Positions 1 to 7,863 of a stretch of 20,799 nucleotides of DNA are shown here, in pieces. Where the stretch lies: assembly GCA_019090565.1 (NCBI GenBank), contig JAHRVS010000425.1, positions 1-20,799 on the forward strand, written 5' to 3'. How positions within the stretch are numbered: position 1 is the stretch's first letter; each line of letters starts with the position of its first letter. A model generated the notes under the pieces. It had not been told where the DNA came from and did not search any database. It saw only the letters and a program-made list of their open reading frames with translations. Origin of the DNA: Gammaproteobacteria bacterium (lineage in GTDB: Bacteria; Pseudomonadota; Gammaproteobacteria; Pseudomonadales; UBA3067). Both the position numbers and the translations under genes were made by a program.

Positions 1-68
1 AGGCCGAAAGGGGCGATCCCCAGAGTGTTGGTGTATGTGTTTTTACCAATCAAACTGAGCGAGGCCTT

Positions 69-2222
69 ATGCGAGTCATCCACAAGAATAAAGTTTTACC
101 TAGACAACCCATCCGACACCTTGGCCTGAGCGCATTGGCATTTGCCATCGCCAGCTATAGCGCAAACCTTGCTGCAGAAGAGCAAGCCGATGCGTTGGCA
201 CTGCCTGAAATCGAAGTGACCGCAGCTACCCAAGTCGAAGACACGTTAGAGTTGGATTTACAATTGTTAGTGCCCAGCGACACGGCCGATTACTTGCGTA
301 GCCTACCCGGGGCTAATGTTAACCGGAACGGCCCCCTTACCGGCATTGCTCAATACCGCGGTTCCTTTGGAAGCCGTGTCAATGTGATGGTTGACGGCGT
401 TCATATTAAATCCAGCGGCCCCAATGCCATGGACCCCCCCTTAAGCCACATCCCCCCACTTTTGCTTAAATCCATTGAACTAAAGCGGGGTATCGCGCCT
501 GTAAGCAGTGGTTTAGAAACCATTGGTGGCAGTATCTCAGTAAGCCCGATTTCGAATGACTTCGGTGAGACAAAAAGCCTAGAGAGTACGGGCAAGGTCT
601 CGGTTGGCTATAGAAGCGCCAGCGAAGGCAGTCAGTTGGCATTGTTTCAAGGGCTTGCCAATTCACACCATCGTGCCAACTTGAGTATCAGTGCAGAGCA
701 GGGTGACGATTATGAATACCCCGGCGGAGATGTTTCCCCCACTGAATATGAACGCGCAACTTATGGCTTAGGTTACAGCTACCAGCGCCATAATTTCGTT
801 TTAGACTTCACTAGTCACTTAAACGACACCGCTGAAGCAGGTACACCGGCACTGCCGATGGACATTGTCTCCATTGAATCGCTTAGCAACCGAATTGGTC
901 TTACTGTGAACCTAGCAGATGAGCGACAGCTAAAAATGCACATACTAAGCGTGGATGGCGAGCACGTGATGGATAACTACGGGCTTCGCACACCGCCGAT
1001 GATGAATATGTCGATGGGCATGATGCCTATGATGTCACCTATGATGCGCATGAACACGGCAACGGTTGAAGGCGCTGGTTTTGGTGTAAATTTTGCCTCG
1101 CCCTTTGAAGATGGCATATTCACACTGGGGCTGGATGGTGACAGCGCTTCTCACGATGCCACCATTACCGACCCGACCAATGCCATGTGGTACGTGAAAA
1201 ACTTTAACGAAGCCCAGCGTGATCGCACCAGCTTGTTTGCTCAATGGGATGGTCAGGCTAATGATAAGTTGTCGCTCAATCTAGGCCTTCGTTTAACACG
1301 GGTCGAAATGGACTCTGCCAACGTGGGCAGCAGCATGGCCATGATGATGCCGATGGGTGCAGCCGCACAACTGGTGAACCGATTTAATAGCGCAGACAAA
1401 CAGCAATCTGATACCAATATGGACATGGTACTCAATACCACTTATACGCTAACGGATACCCTCGCATTGGAAGCTGGCATAGCACAAAAAACGCGCAGCC
1501 CCAGTTATCAAGAGCGTTATTTGTGGTTGCCTTTAGAGTCTACCGGTGGCCTTGCTGATGGGAATAGCTATGTAGGGGATGTCAATTTATTACCGGAAGT
1601 GGCGCATCAAATAGAGCTGGGTTTCTCCTGGGACAATCAAACCGCCTATTTTGATCCGCGTGTTTTTTACCATGTGGTGAGTGATTATATTCAAGGTGTT
1701 TCGACTACCGATAGCGCCGTACTTGGCGCCAGTATGATGGATCCGACGCCCTTGCAATATGCCAATGTGGATGCGGTGCTGTATGGCTTGGATGCCCCTT
1801 TTGGTTGTCAATTTAACAGCCAAATCAGCCTTGATGGTCAGATTAGCTATGTGCGCGGTGAGCGTGATGACATCAGCGACAACCTGTATCGAATTGCCCC
1901 TCTAAACGGCTTATTAGCACTGTCTTACCAGAAAGATAAATGGGCAGTTGTGGGTGAGCTTGAAGGTTATGCCGCGCAAGACGAAGTGTCAGCAACCAAT
2001 AGTGAAAAAGCAACGCCGGGATACAGCCTGATTAATTTGAAAGGCAGCTATCTTTTACGCCACAACCTAGAGTTAATGGGCGGTGTTGAAAATCTACTCG
2101 ATAATGAATATCGGCAGCACCTGACTGGATACAGCCGAGTTGACTCAGGAGAAATCTCAAAAGGTGAAAGGATACCGGGGCAAGGGCGTAACGTCTTTAT
2201 TACGGCGAGCTTAGAGTGGTAA
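69..2222 (+). CDS. TonB-dependent receptor, OprC/NosA copper-receptor type, with Met-rich loops
   Basis: Outer-membrane receptor that would import a bound ligand using TonB energy. Residues 1-36 form a signal peptide (hydrophobic LSALAFAIASYSANLAA). A TonB-box-like stretch (EIEVTA, about 47-52) is followed by a plug (about 68-160) containing YRGSFGSRVNVMVDG and GPNAMDPP, then a barrel ending in an aromatic residue (ITASLEW). The plug resembles the copper receptors OprC and NosA, whose CxxxM motif binds copper; here the position of the Cys is Gly117 while Met121 is kept. Two predicted loops are very rich in methionine: residues 311-328 (11 Met in 18) and 423-429 (MAMMMPM). Copper or another soft-metal ligand is an inference from family and Met content; the ligand is not proven. 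The ATG at 69 has GAGG at 61-64. The gene is followed by its own terminator, so it is transcribed separately from the TonB2 operon downstream. Confidence 0.92.
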   Translation: MRVIHKNKVLPRQPIRHLGLSALAFAIASYSANLAAEEQADALALPEIEVTAATQVEDTLELDLQLLVPSDTADYLRSLPGANVNRNGPLTGIAQYRGSFGSRVNVMVDGVHIKSSGPNAMDPPLSHIPPLLLKSIELKRGIAPVSSGLETIGGSISVSPISNDFGETKSLESTGKVSVGYRSASEGSQLALFQGLANSHHRANLSISAEQGDDYEYPGGDVSPTEYERATYGLGYSYQRHNFVLDFTSHLNDTAEAGTPALPMDIVSIESLSNRIGLTVNLADERQLKMHILSVDGEHVMDNYGLRTPPMMNMSMGMMPMMSPMMRMNTATVEGAGFGVNFASPFEDGIFTLGLDGDSASHDATITDPTNAMWYVKNFNEAQRDRTSLFAQWDGQANDKLSLNLGLRLTRVEMDSANVGSSMAMMMPMGAAAQLVNRFNSADKQQSDTNMDMVLNTTYTLTDTLALEAGIAQKTRSPSYQERYLWLPLESTGGLADGNSYVGDVNLLPEVAHQIELGFSWDNQTAYFDPRVFYHVVSDYIQGVSTTDSAVLGASMMDPTPLQYANVDAVLYGLDAPFGCQFNSQISLDGQISYVRGERDDISDNLYRIAPLNGLLALSYQKDKWAVVGELEGYAAQDEVSATNSEKATPGYSLINLKGSYLLRHNLELMGGVENLLDNEYRQHLTGYSRVDSGEISKGERIPGQGRNVFITASLEW

Positions 2223-2242
2223 CATCCACCATCACGGCAAAA

Positions 2243-2279
2243 GTATAAAAAAGGGCGTTTAAAACGCCCTTTTTTATAC
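2243..2279. terminator. Perfect bidirectional rho-independent terminator
   Basis: Two 18-base arms (left arm 2243-2260, right arm 2262-2279) are exact reverse complements around one central base. The core is AAGGGCGTTT/AAACGCCCTT, flanked by A-runs on the left and T-runs on the right. It works as a terminator on either strand. It lies 21 bases after the stop of the receptor gene. Confidence 0.92.
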
Positions 2280-2313
2280 CCTGCGGTTGCCCTACGAAAG
2301 CGTGTACGCATAC

Positions 2314-2446
2314 GGGCACCTGCCTTCTACTTGGTTTGGTGCGGCCCATAACCTCTGGTCAAACTACAGTGCATATCTTATACGCTGTAGTTTGCCCAGA
2401 GGGACTTCCTTGTTCTGATAAAAAAGCATGTATTTTTAGAGGTGCT
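2314..2446. repeat. Copy A of the interspersed inverted-repeat family, with a strong internal hairpin
   Basis: The left end GGGCACCT (2314-2321) and right end TATTTTTAGAGGTGC (2431-2445) match the ends of the other copies. Inside are two arms, 2352-2369 and 2385-2402, complementary at 17 of 18 positions. Between them a 15-base loop region (TGCATATCTTATACG) resembles the core hairpin of copy C (GTGTATGCCTTATACAC). No T-run follows the arms, so this is not a normal terminator. It fills the gap between the receptor terminator and the TonB2 operon and could influence expression of that operon; that is inference. Confidence 0.6.
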
Positions 2447-2473
2447 TTTGTGTTTTTAACCAGCTGAAGTTAT

Positions 2474-2478
2474 AGGAA
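2474..2478 (+). promoter_or_regulatory. Ribosome binding site deciding the first operon start
   Basis: AGGAA lies 8 bases before a TTG at 2487 but 14 bases before the ATG at 2493. Spacing therefore favours the TTG, although an ATG start two codons later is possible. Confidence 0.4.
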
Positions 2479-2486
2479 CCTTTAAA

Positions 2487-3308
2487 TTGCTTATGAAAGA
2501 TAGACGACCCAGCGCTCGACGAAGCCCAGTACTTAAACGCAGCCTTCAAATCATCGCTTGCACCGTACTACTCTTGCCCGTTAACGTGAGCATTGCCGCT
2601 GTTAGCCAGGTCGAAAAGGCTCAGCGGCAACAGGCTAAAACTATCTATTCCGGTATTCGCTCACAGCAGGCCATCGATGGGCTAGATGATGAAACGCAAA
2701 CCCTTGAAACAGAAATAAAGGCCCATCAACAAAAACTCAAAACCCTTAAAAAATATAATCAGCGTATGGCAACGCTTATTGGCCATCAACATGAAGAACT
2801 TCGCCGGCTGACAGAAGAAACCCAGCGAGTGACCCACCTCGACCGAGAAATGCTGCCGCTGGTGGAGGACATGCTGGCAAACCTGGAGGCGTTTATCGCC
2901 ACAGACACCCCCTTTCTTCCCAAGGAGCGTAGCGAACGCATTCAGCACCTTAATGCCATGCTTAACCGCGCCGATGTCAGCGTGGCAGAAAAATTCCGTC
3001 GTGTGCTTGAGGCTTATCAAATAGAAAGTGAGTTTGGCCGTACCCTAGAGGTTTACCAAGGGCCGTTGGCTGACTCGCAACAGGTTGTGGATTTTCTGCG
3101 CATTGGCCGCAACCTACTTTTTTACAAAAGTCAGAACAACAAAGACATTGCTCGGTGGAACCCAATACAGAAAGCGTGGCGCCCGGTAGATAAAAAAACC
3201 CACCGAGAAATCAAAAAAGCGTTCTTGGTCGCCAATAACCAACGAGCGCCTGAGCTGTTGTTATTGCCCGTGCCCAAAGCCGAACAACAACGGGAGGCTG
3301 CACAATGA
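2487..3308 (+). CDS. DUF3450 periplasmic coiled-coil protein of a TonB2 system
   Basis: First gene of a six-gene TonB2-type operon. Proteins of this family are periplasmic and are found next to TtpC/ExbB2/ExbD2/TonB2; their exact role is not established. The N-terminus is basic (residues 1-18), then hydrophobic (IIACTVLLLPVNVSIAA, about 22-38), which is a likely signal peptide. A long charged helix (about 44-115, many E/K/Q and leucines) predicts coiled coil. The family hallmarks follow: TPFLPKERSERIQHL, then AEKFRRVLEAYQIESEFGRTLEVY. The C-terminal part (WNPIQKAWRPV) is also typical. The start is TTG 2487 or ATG 2493. The stop overlaps the next gene by 4 bases (ATGA). Confidence 0.9.
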   Translation: MLMKDRRPSARRSPVLKRSLQIIACTVLLLPVNVSIAAVSQVEKAQRQQAKTIYSGIRSQQAIDGLDDETQTLETEIKAHQQKLKTLKKYNQRMATLIGHQHEELRRLTEETQRVTHLDREMLPLVEDMLANLEAFIATDTPFLPKERSERIQHLNAMLNRADVSVAEKFRRVLEAYQIESEFGRTLEVYQGPLADSQQVVDFLRIGRNLLFYKSQNNKDIARWNPIQKAWRPVDKKTHREIKKAFLVANNQRAPELLLLPVPKAEQQREAAQ

Positions 3309-4678
3309 TCAAACAGCGCCTTCTTATTGTATTGATCGCACTGGTTTCTTTTTCAGGCACCAGTATTGCAGAAACATCTGCCGTATTAAAAAGCGCACAG
3401 GCAGAAGCCAATGCACAACGAGTCATCACACGAAATCGCGAAGCCGTATTCAGCAGCAACCTTAAAGAAAAAAAGCAAAGTCTGAAGCGTTTACGCGAAG
3501 CACTGCAATACGCAGAAAACAAAAGCGCTGAGTTTGAAGAGCGTTTTAATACGAATGAAACCAAGCTGGTTGAAAAGCAAGCCCTCTATAAGGAGCGCCT
3601 CGGTACATTTAATGAATTACTGGGTGTGGTGCGGCAAGTATCGAGTGATACCCATGCCCAATTTGAAAACTCCCTTATCAGTAGCCACCTGCCTCAACGC
3701 ATGGCATTGCTAGAAAATATTAAAAAAAACAAAGTACTGCCAGAAACAGAGGACTTGTCGAGCCTGTGGCAATTGATGCTGGTTGAAATGCGCGAACAAG
3801 GCCGTAATCTGCGATACGAAGCCGACGTGATTGATGACCAAGGTCTTGTGAGCCGCCAAACTGTCACCCGTATCGGCCCCTTTGTTGCCTTTAATGAAGC
3901 CGGTAAATTCCTCAACTATAACCGTGCCACCCATGGCTTTAACGAGCTGTCGCGTCAGCCCCGCAATGATTACCGAAGCGCTGCAAAGCGCTATGTCGAG
4001 TTTGATGACGAAGGAGAGGTCCTGGTACCCATTGACCCGTCTCGGGGTGCCATTTTAGCCTTGTTAATTCAGCGGCCTTCGATACTAGAGCGCATTGGGC
4101 AAGGGGGTATGATCGGTTACATTATTCTTGGCATTGCCGCCATTGCTTCATTGTTGGCATTAGTGCGATTGGTCACACTGGCGCTGGCTGAAAGCCGTTT
4201 GCGTAAACAGCTCGCTAACTTGGACAAGCCTTCCCCAGACAATGCATTAGGGAAAATTCTCGAGATTACTCAACGCTACCCCACCTTGGACATCGAACAC
4301 TTAGAGATAAAGTTTGATAACATTATTCTCGCCACAGCCAGCCGCCTCCGTCGGGGCTTAGGTACAATTAAAGTGCTTGCCAGTATGGCGCCCCTTTTGG
4401 GTTTATTGGGCACCGTGACGGGCATGATCGAAACTTTTCAGGTAATCACCTTGTTTGGCTCGGGCGATGCACGCCTTATGGCGGGGGGGATTAGTCAGGC
4501 TCTGGTGACCACCGCGCTGGGCTTGGGTACGGCAATACCTATTCTTTTGCTGCATAGTATTGCAAATAGTCGTTCCCGTATTTTAGTGGAGTTATTAGAA
4601 GAACAAGCAGCGGGTATTGTCGCTCAGGCCGCTCCTAGTTCGGCAGCGGCAAGACAAAGCGTAGCGAAGGCACCGTGA
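3305..4678 (+). CDS. TtpC-like long MotA/TolQ/ExbB proton channel protein
   Basis: Inner-membrane component of the TonB2 complex; TtpC is required for TonB2 function in Vibrio. It is far longer (457 aa) than a normal ExbB because of a large periplasmic N-terminal domain. Signal peptide residues 1-22 (ends TSIA/ETS). Coiled-coil-rich periplasmic region about 25-255, including SSLWQLMLVEMREQG and the GPFVAFNEAGKFL stretch. First membrane helix about 270-294. Then the ExbB/TolQ domain with two more helices, about 355-377 (ASMAPLLGLLGTVTGMIETF, the family signature) and about 402-424. The Ala-rich C-terminal tail is dispensable-looking. Its start overlaps the previous stop and its stop overlaps the following GTG start (GTGA), so the genes are translationally coupled. 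Confidence 0.92.
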   Translation: MIKQRLLIVLIALVSFSGTSIAETSAVLKSAQAEANAQRVITRNREAVFSSNLKEKKQSLKRLREALQYAENKSAEFEERFNTNETKLVEKQALYKERLGTFNELLGVVRQVSSDTHAQFENSLISSHLPQRMALLENIKKNKVLPETEDLSSLWQLMLVEMREQGRNLRYEADVIDDQGLVSRQTVTRIGPFVAFNEAGKFLNYNRATHGFNELSRQPRNDYRSAAKRYVEFDDEGEVLVPIDPSRGAILALLIQRPSILERIGQGGMIGYIILGIAAIASLLALVRLVTLALAESRLRKQLANLDKPSPDNALGKILEITQRYPTLDIEHLEIKFDNIILATASRLRRGLGTIKVLASMAPLLGLLGTVTGMIETFQVITLFGSGDARLMAGGISQALVTTALGLGTAIPILLLHSIANSRSRILVELLEEQAAGIVAQAAPSSAAARQSVAKAP

Positions 4679-5211
4679 GCAAAGTGTTGTCATCTTATTT
4701 GCCCGGCTATGAGGGCATCAACGAACTGCTTTATAGTGGCGGTGTTGTACTGCCCTATATTTTGTTGACCAGCATTGTGCTTTGGCTGCTTATTTGCGAA
4801 CGAATATGGACGTTGTATTTCGCTTACTCCTCTGTCTTGCAGCCGCTCACCGTACGTTGGCAGGCGGTCGCATGCTACGAAGCGCCACGCCGAAAAAAAA
4901 TCCGGGCACAGTTGGAGTCTGAGGCGCGGGTTTCCCTGAGTGCCACATTGAGTTTTATCAGTACCCTGGTTACAGTATCACCTCTTTTGGGCTTGCTTGG
5001 CACCACCATCGGCATGGTCGAAATTTTTGATGTGGTGGCGGTCAGTGGCTCAGGCAATGTGCGGGCGATGGCGGCAGGCGTAGGGCAGTGCACCTTGTCT
5101 ACCATGGCGGGTTTAGTGGTGGCACTCCCTGGTTTGTATTGGGTGCATTTGCTAACAAAGCGTATCGAACGATTGATGGATGATTTTTCACGGGAGATGG
5201 CCATTGACTAA
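4675..5211 (+). CDS. exbB: ExbB2, MotA/TolQ/ExbB proton channel subunit
   Basis: Short (178 aa) inner-membrane subunit that, with ExbD, converts proton-motive force into movement of TonB. Three membrane helices: about 22-41 (VVLPYILLTSIVLWLLICER), about 94-118 with the signature TVSPLLGLLGTTIGMVEIF, and about 143-162. The conserved Thr/Gly pattern of the TolQ/ExbB channel is present. It lacks the long periplasmic domain of the upstream paralogue, which is the usual pairing in TonB2 loci. GTG start, 4-base overlap with the gene before, AAGG at 4667-4670 as ribosome binding site. Confidence 0.93.
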   Translation: MSKVLSSYLPGYEGINELLYSGGVVLPYILLTSIVLWLLICERIWTLYFAYSSVLQPLTVRWQAVACYEAPRRKKIRAQLESEARVSLSATLSFISTLVTVSPLLGLLGTTIGMVEIFDVVAVSGSGNVRAMAAGVGQCTLSTMAGLVVALPGLYWVHLLTKRIERLMDDFSREMAID

Positions 5212-5267
5212 CGCCTTCGTGCCTCCCTTATTTTGCTCGTTATCGGGACTTTTAATCGGGAAATAAC

Positions 5268-5678
5268 ATGCGCCGAAAAAGAATGGTTTCAGGTAGCGAT
5301 AATGACTCTGTCGTAGACATGACACCCATGCTCGATGTGGTGTTTATTTTGTTGATTTTTTTTATTGTCACCGCTTCTTTTGTCAAAGAAGCGGGGGTCG
5401 ATGTATTGCGTCCAGGAGCGGAAACCGGCACCTTACAAAAAAATGTCACACTATTTGTTGCCATCACCGCCGTCGGTGATGTGTGGATCAACCATCGGAA
5501 AATCGATAAACGGGCAGTGCGGGCCAATGTCGAACGTTTACACGCTGAAAACCCCCAAGGCTCGGTGGTGGTGCAAGCGGATAAACGTACCGAAACGGGT
5601 ACCCTTATCGAAGTGATGGATCAAATACGCCTAGCGGGTGTCACGAATGTGGCCGTGGCCACCGAAGCGCAAGACTGA
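5268..5678 (+). CDS. exbD: ExbD2, biopolymer transport protein
   Basis: Inner-membrane partner of ExbB. 136 aa, with a short cytoplasmic N-terminus, one helix (about 20-40) and a periplasmic domain. The signature VDMTPMLDVVFILLIFFIVT is present; Asp23 in the helix is the conserved proton-carrying residue of ExbD/TolR. The periplasmic part (VVVQADKRTETGTLIEVMDQIRLAGVTNVAVAT) is typical. It is 56 bases after exbB, the only sizeable gap in the operon, which holds no clear promoter. The stop overlaps the next start by one base (TGATG). Confidence 0.93.
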   Translation: MRRKRMVSGSDNDSVVDMTPMLDVVFILLIFFIVTASFVKEAGVDVLRPGAETGTLQKNVTLFVAITAVGDVWINHRKIDKRAVRANVERLHAENPQGSVVVQADKRTETGTLIEVMDQIRLAGVTNVAVATEAQD

Positions 5679-6331
5679 TGGAGATGAGACGCGCTGCCTT
5701 GCTGCGTTACCCTCTTGCATTGCTTGCAGCGATGGTAGCCAGTTATGGTTTGTTTTATTTTATGCAACGTATGACCTTGCAAAATCATACCGACAGCGCG
5801 GTTGTTTCCGCAGCGCTCTTACAGCCTATCCAGTTTATTCGCATAAAACGAAAGGAATCCGTTGAAACTAAAAAGCGTAAAGCCGCTAAACCAGCCCAAA
5901 TTAAGCCGCCTACTCCCCGAACGATACACAGCACGCAAATAAAAATAAAAGCGCCAAAAGGGGAGGCCTTACCGCCGCTGCGTATTCCCGCGATGGGGGG
6001 TACAAACCTGCCTACGGGGTTGATCAACCTGTCTTTGGGCGGCATCGCCGTTGACGAAGAAATCATTCCTTTATTCCGGGTGCCGCCCATTTACCCGCAT
6101 CGTGCTGCAAAGCGGGGTGTTGAGGGTTGGGTAAAAGTCGGGTTCACCATTACCACAACGGGTACCGTGAAAAACCCTCATGTTATTGAAGCCTCCCCCA
6201 AAGGGATGTTCGATTCTTCTGCGTTACGGGCTATCTCTCGTTGGAAGTTCAAGCCAAAAATTGTGGGCGGCACTGTCGTTGAAAGAGAGGGGACGCAGAG
6301 CCTTACCTTTAGTATCGAGAAAAAGAAATGA
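5678..6331 (+). CDS. tonB: TonB2, energy-transducing protein
   Basis: Spans the periplasm and contacts TonB boxes of outer-membrane receptors. N-terminal membrane anchor about 10-29 (RYPLALLAAMVASYGLFYFM), a Lys/Pro linker about 56-82 that is shorter and less Pro-rich than in E. coli TonB, and a C-terminal TonB domain about 134-215 with VPPIYPHRAAKRGVEGWVKV and SALRAISRWKFKPKIVGG. 217 aa is normal for TonB2. An in-frame ATG two codons later (5684) is an alternative start. It overlaps both neighbours (1 base before, 4 bases after), so the stoichiometry of the complex is probably set by coupled translation. Confidence 0.93.
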   Translation: MEMRRAALLRYPLALLAAMVASYGLFYFMQRMTLQNHTDSAVVSAALLQPIQFIRIKRKESVETKKRKAAKPAQIKPPTPRTIHSTQIKIKAPKGEALPPLRIPAMGGTNLPTGLINLSLGGIAVDEEIIPLFRVPPIYPHRAAKRGVEGWVKVGFTITTTGTVKNPHVIEASPKGMFDSSALRAISRWKFKPKIVGGTVVEREGTQSLTFSIEKKK

Positions 6332-7566
6332 AGCTGTCCAGGCGCGTGATTAGGGCTGCCTTGGGCTTCCTGCTGGTGCTGAGCTTCGCAGGGCTGCCTG
6401 TTGCATTTGGCTCAAATGCTATGACGGTCAGCCCCGCTACCTATAAGCAATTGCAACAGATTGACTCCTTGGTCAATCAGGGCCAGATGCAACGTGCGCA
6501 AGCGCGTTGTCTAAAGGTGCTTAAGCGTAAAACACTTAACCCCTATGAAAAAAGTATTCTTCAGCAGATGTTGGCAGGGATCTACCTGCGCTCTGAGAAT
6601 TATACTCAAGCGATAGGGGTCTACGAACACATATTAAAGCTTTCTGCTTTACCTGAGACCAACTTGCTTGCTATCCACTACACCCTTGCCCAGCTGCACA
6701 GGCAGGCTGACGCTTACGTAAAAGCGCTGCAACACCTAACAATTTGGTTATCCAAAGCTGAAAAGTCGAAGATGCTAAAGCCAGAGCCGTGGCAATTTTT
6801 GGCGTCTATTTACGTTGCGATGGAGCAATACCCAGAGGCAATTCCTGCAGCAAAAAAAGCACTCGCTCTGGAGAAACCCCAAAAAGAAATGCATTACCAG
6901 TTATTATTGAGCCTGTATCAGCATACCAACAAAAATTGGCTTGCTATCAAGTTGTTAGAACAAGCGATTGAGTACTTTCCAGAAAACCAACAATACTGGA
7001 TGCAGCTATTTTATATGTTGAACACCGAGGGTGAAGAGAAAAAGGCCCTGGCCGTACTTGATCTGGCTTATACCAATGGGCTTATCACTGAACAAAAAAA
7101 ATTACTTCACCTAGCCCAGCTTCACCTTTATCACGAAAACCCCTTGCGAGGGGGGATGATTTTAGAAAAGGGCTTGGCATCTGGCAGCATCAAGGCCAAT
7201 CAAGATACATTGCAAATGCTCAGTACTGCCTGGCTGAATGCCCGTGAATACGAAAAGTTACTAGTCGTGTTAAAGCAATCCGCTACCCTAACCGGTGATG
7301 GCGATACTTACTTTCAATTAGCCCAAGCCTATCGAGAATTAAACCGCTGGCAAGCCGTAATAAGTGCAACAGAAAAGGCTTTGGCAGATAAAACATTAAA
7401 AAATTTCGGGGCGTGTTATCTTTTAATCGGGCTTGCTGAGTTTGAGCTAGAAAATTATCCGGCTGCGCAAGTGGCTTTTGAGAAAAGCGCCCTTGATGCG
7501 CGTACCAAAGCAGAAGCCATAAAATGGAGGGATTATACCTTTTCGCATATGGGGGAGAGCCATTGA
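6328..7566 (+). CDS. TPR-repeat periplasmic protein of the TonB2 operon
   Basis: Last gene of the operon, 412 aa. Signal peptide about 1-28 (RRVIRAALGFLLVLSFAGLPVAFG). The rest is made of helical TPR-like repeats, for example ENYTQAIGVYEHILKL, EQYPEAIPAAKKALALE, NRWQAVISATEKALAD and ENYPAAQVAFEKSALD. Such proteins regularly close TonB2 operons; they are thought to scaffold the periplasmic side, but the partner is not known. It starts inside the tonB stop (ATGA overlap). Confidence 0.88.
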   Translation: MKLSRRVIRAALGFLLVLSFAGLPVAFGSNAMTVSPATYKQLQQIDSLVNQGQMQRAQARCLKVLKRKTLNPYEKSILQQMLAGIYLRSENYTQAIGVYEHILKLSALPETNLLAIHYTLAQLHRQADAYVKALQHLTIWLSKAEKSKMLKPEPWQFLASIYVAMEQYPEAIPAAKKALALEKPQKEMHYQLLLSLYQHTNKNWLAIKLLEQAIEYFPENQQYWMQLFYMLNTEGEEKKALAVLDLAYTNGLITEQKKLLHLAQLHLYHENPLRGGMILEKGLASGSIKANQDTLQMLSTAWLNAREYEKLLVVLKQSATLTGDGDTYFQLAQAYRELNRWQAVISATEKALADKTLKNFGACYLLIGLAEFELENYPAAQVAFEKSALDARTKAEAIKWRDYTFSHMGESH

Positions 7567-7604
7567 GATCTACATTGCCTCAATAGTAGGGAAAGTAGGA
7601 CTAA

Positions 7605-7792
7605 GGGCCTCTGAAAAGCGGATCTTTGGAGATGCCAAAGAGGTGCTGAATGCTCTTGCAGGCCCATAATGTTAGGTCCTATCATTTGGATTTAAGTGTT
7701 ACATACATTGCGCGTAACCATTCAGTGAGCCTAGTAATTGCTCAAACCGGTCACGTAACGATTGCTTGAACCCTGTGTTTTTAGAAGCGCCC
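7605..7792. repeat. Possible copy G of the inverted-repeat family (degenerate)
   Basis: GGGCCTCTGAAAAGC (7605-7619) faces TGTTTTTAGAAGCGCCC (7775-7792). With their flanks they extend to CTAAGGGC...GCCCTTAG. The interior does not resemble the better copies, so only the ends support membership. A 7-base-pair hairpin (TCTTTGG/CCAAAGA, 7623-7641) lies 56 bases after the TPR gene; without a T-run it is at best a weak terminator. No convincing gene is visible in 7567-7863. Confidence 0.35.
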
Positions 7793-7863
7793 TTAGGTAA
7801 CGTATACGCATAAATTTGGCCCTGAAGATGAAAGAACGTCCTCTCGAATCCGATATCACGCAA

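Noticed and set aside
10..21. GGGG/CCCC stem near the left edge as part of a riboswitch before the first receptor
   Set aside because: Too short, and no conserved riboswitch core (for example a B12 box) is visible in the 68 bases available.
2410..2436. TTGTTC and TATTTT as promoter of the TonB2 operon
   Set aside because: Spacing is only 15 bases and the -10 half is part of the repeat end, so the match is not convincing.
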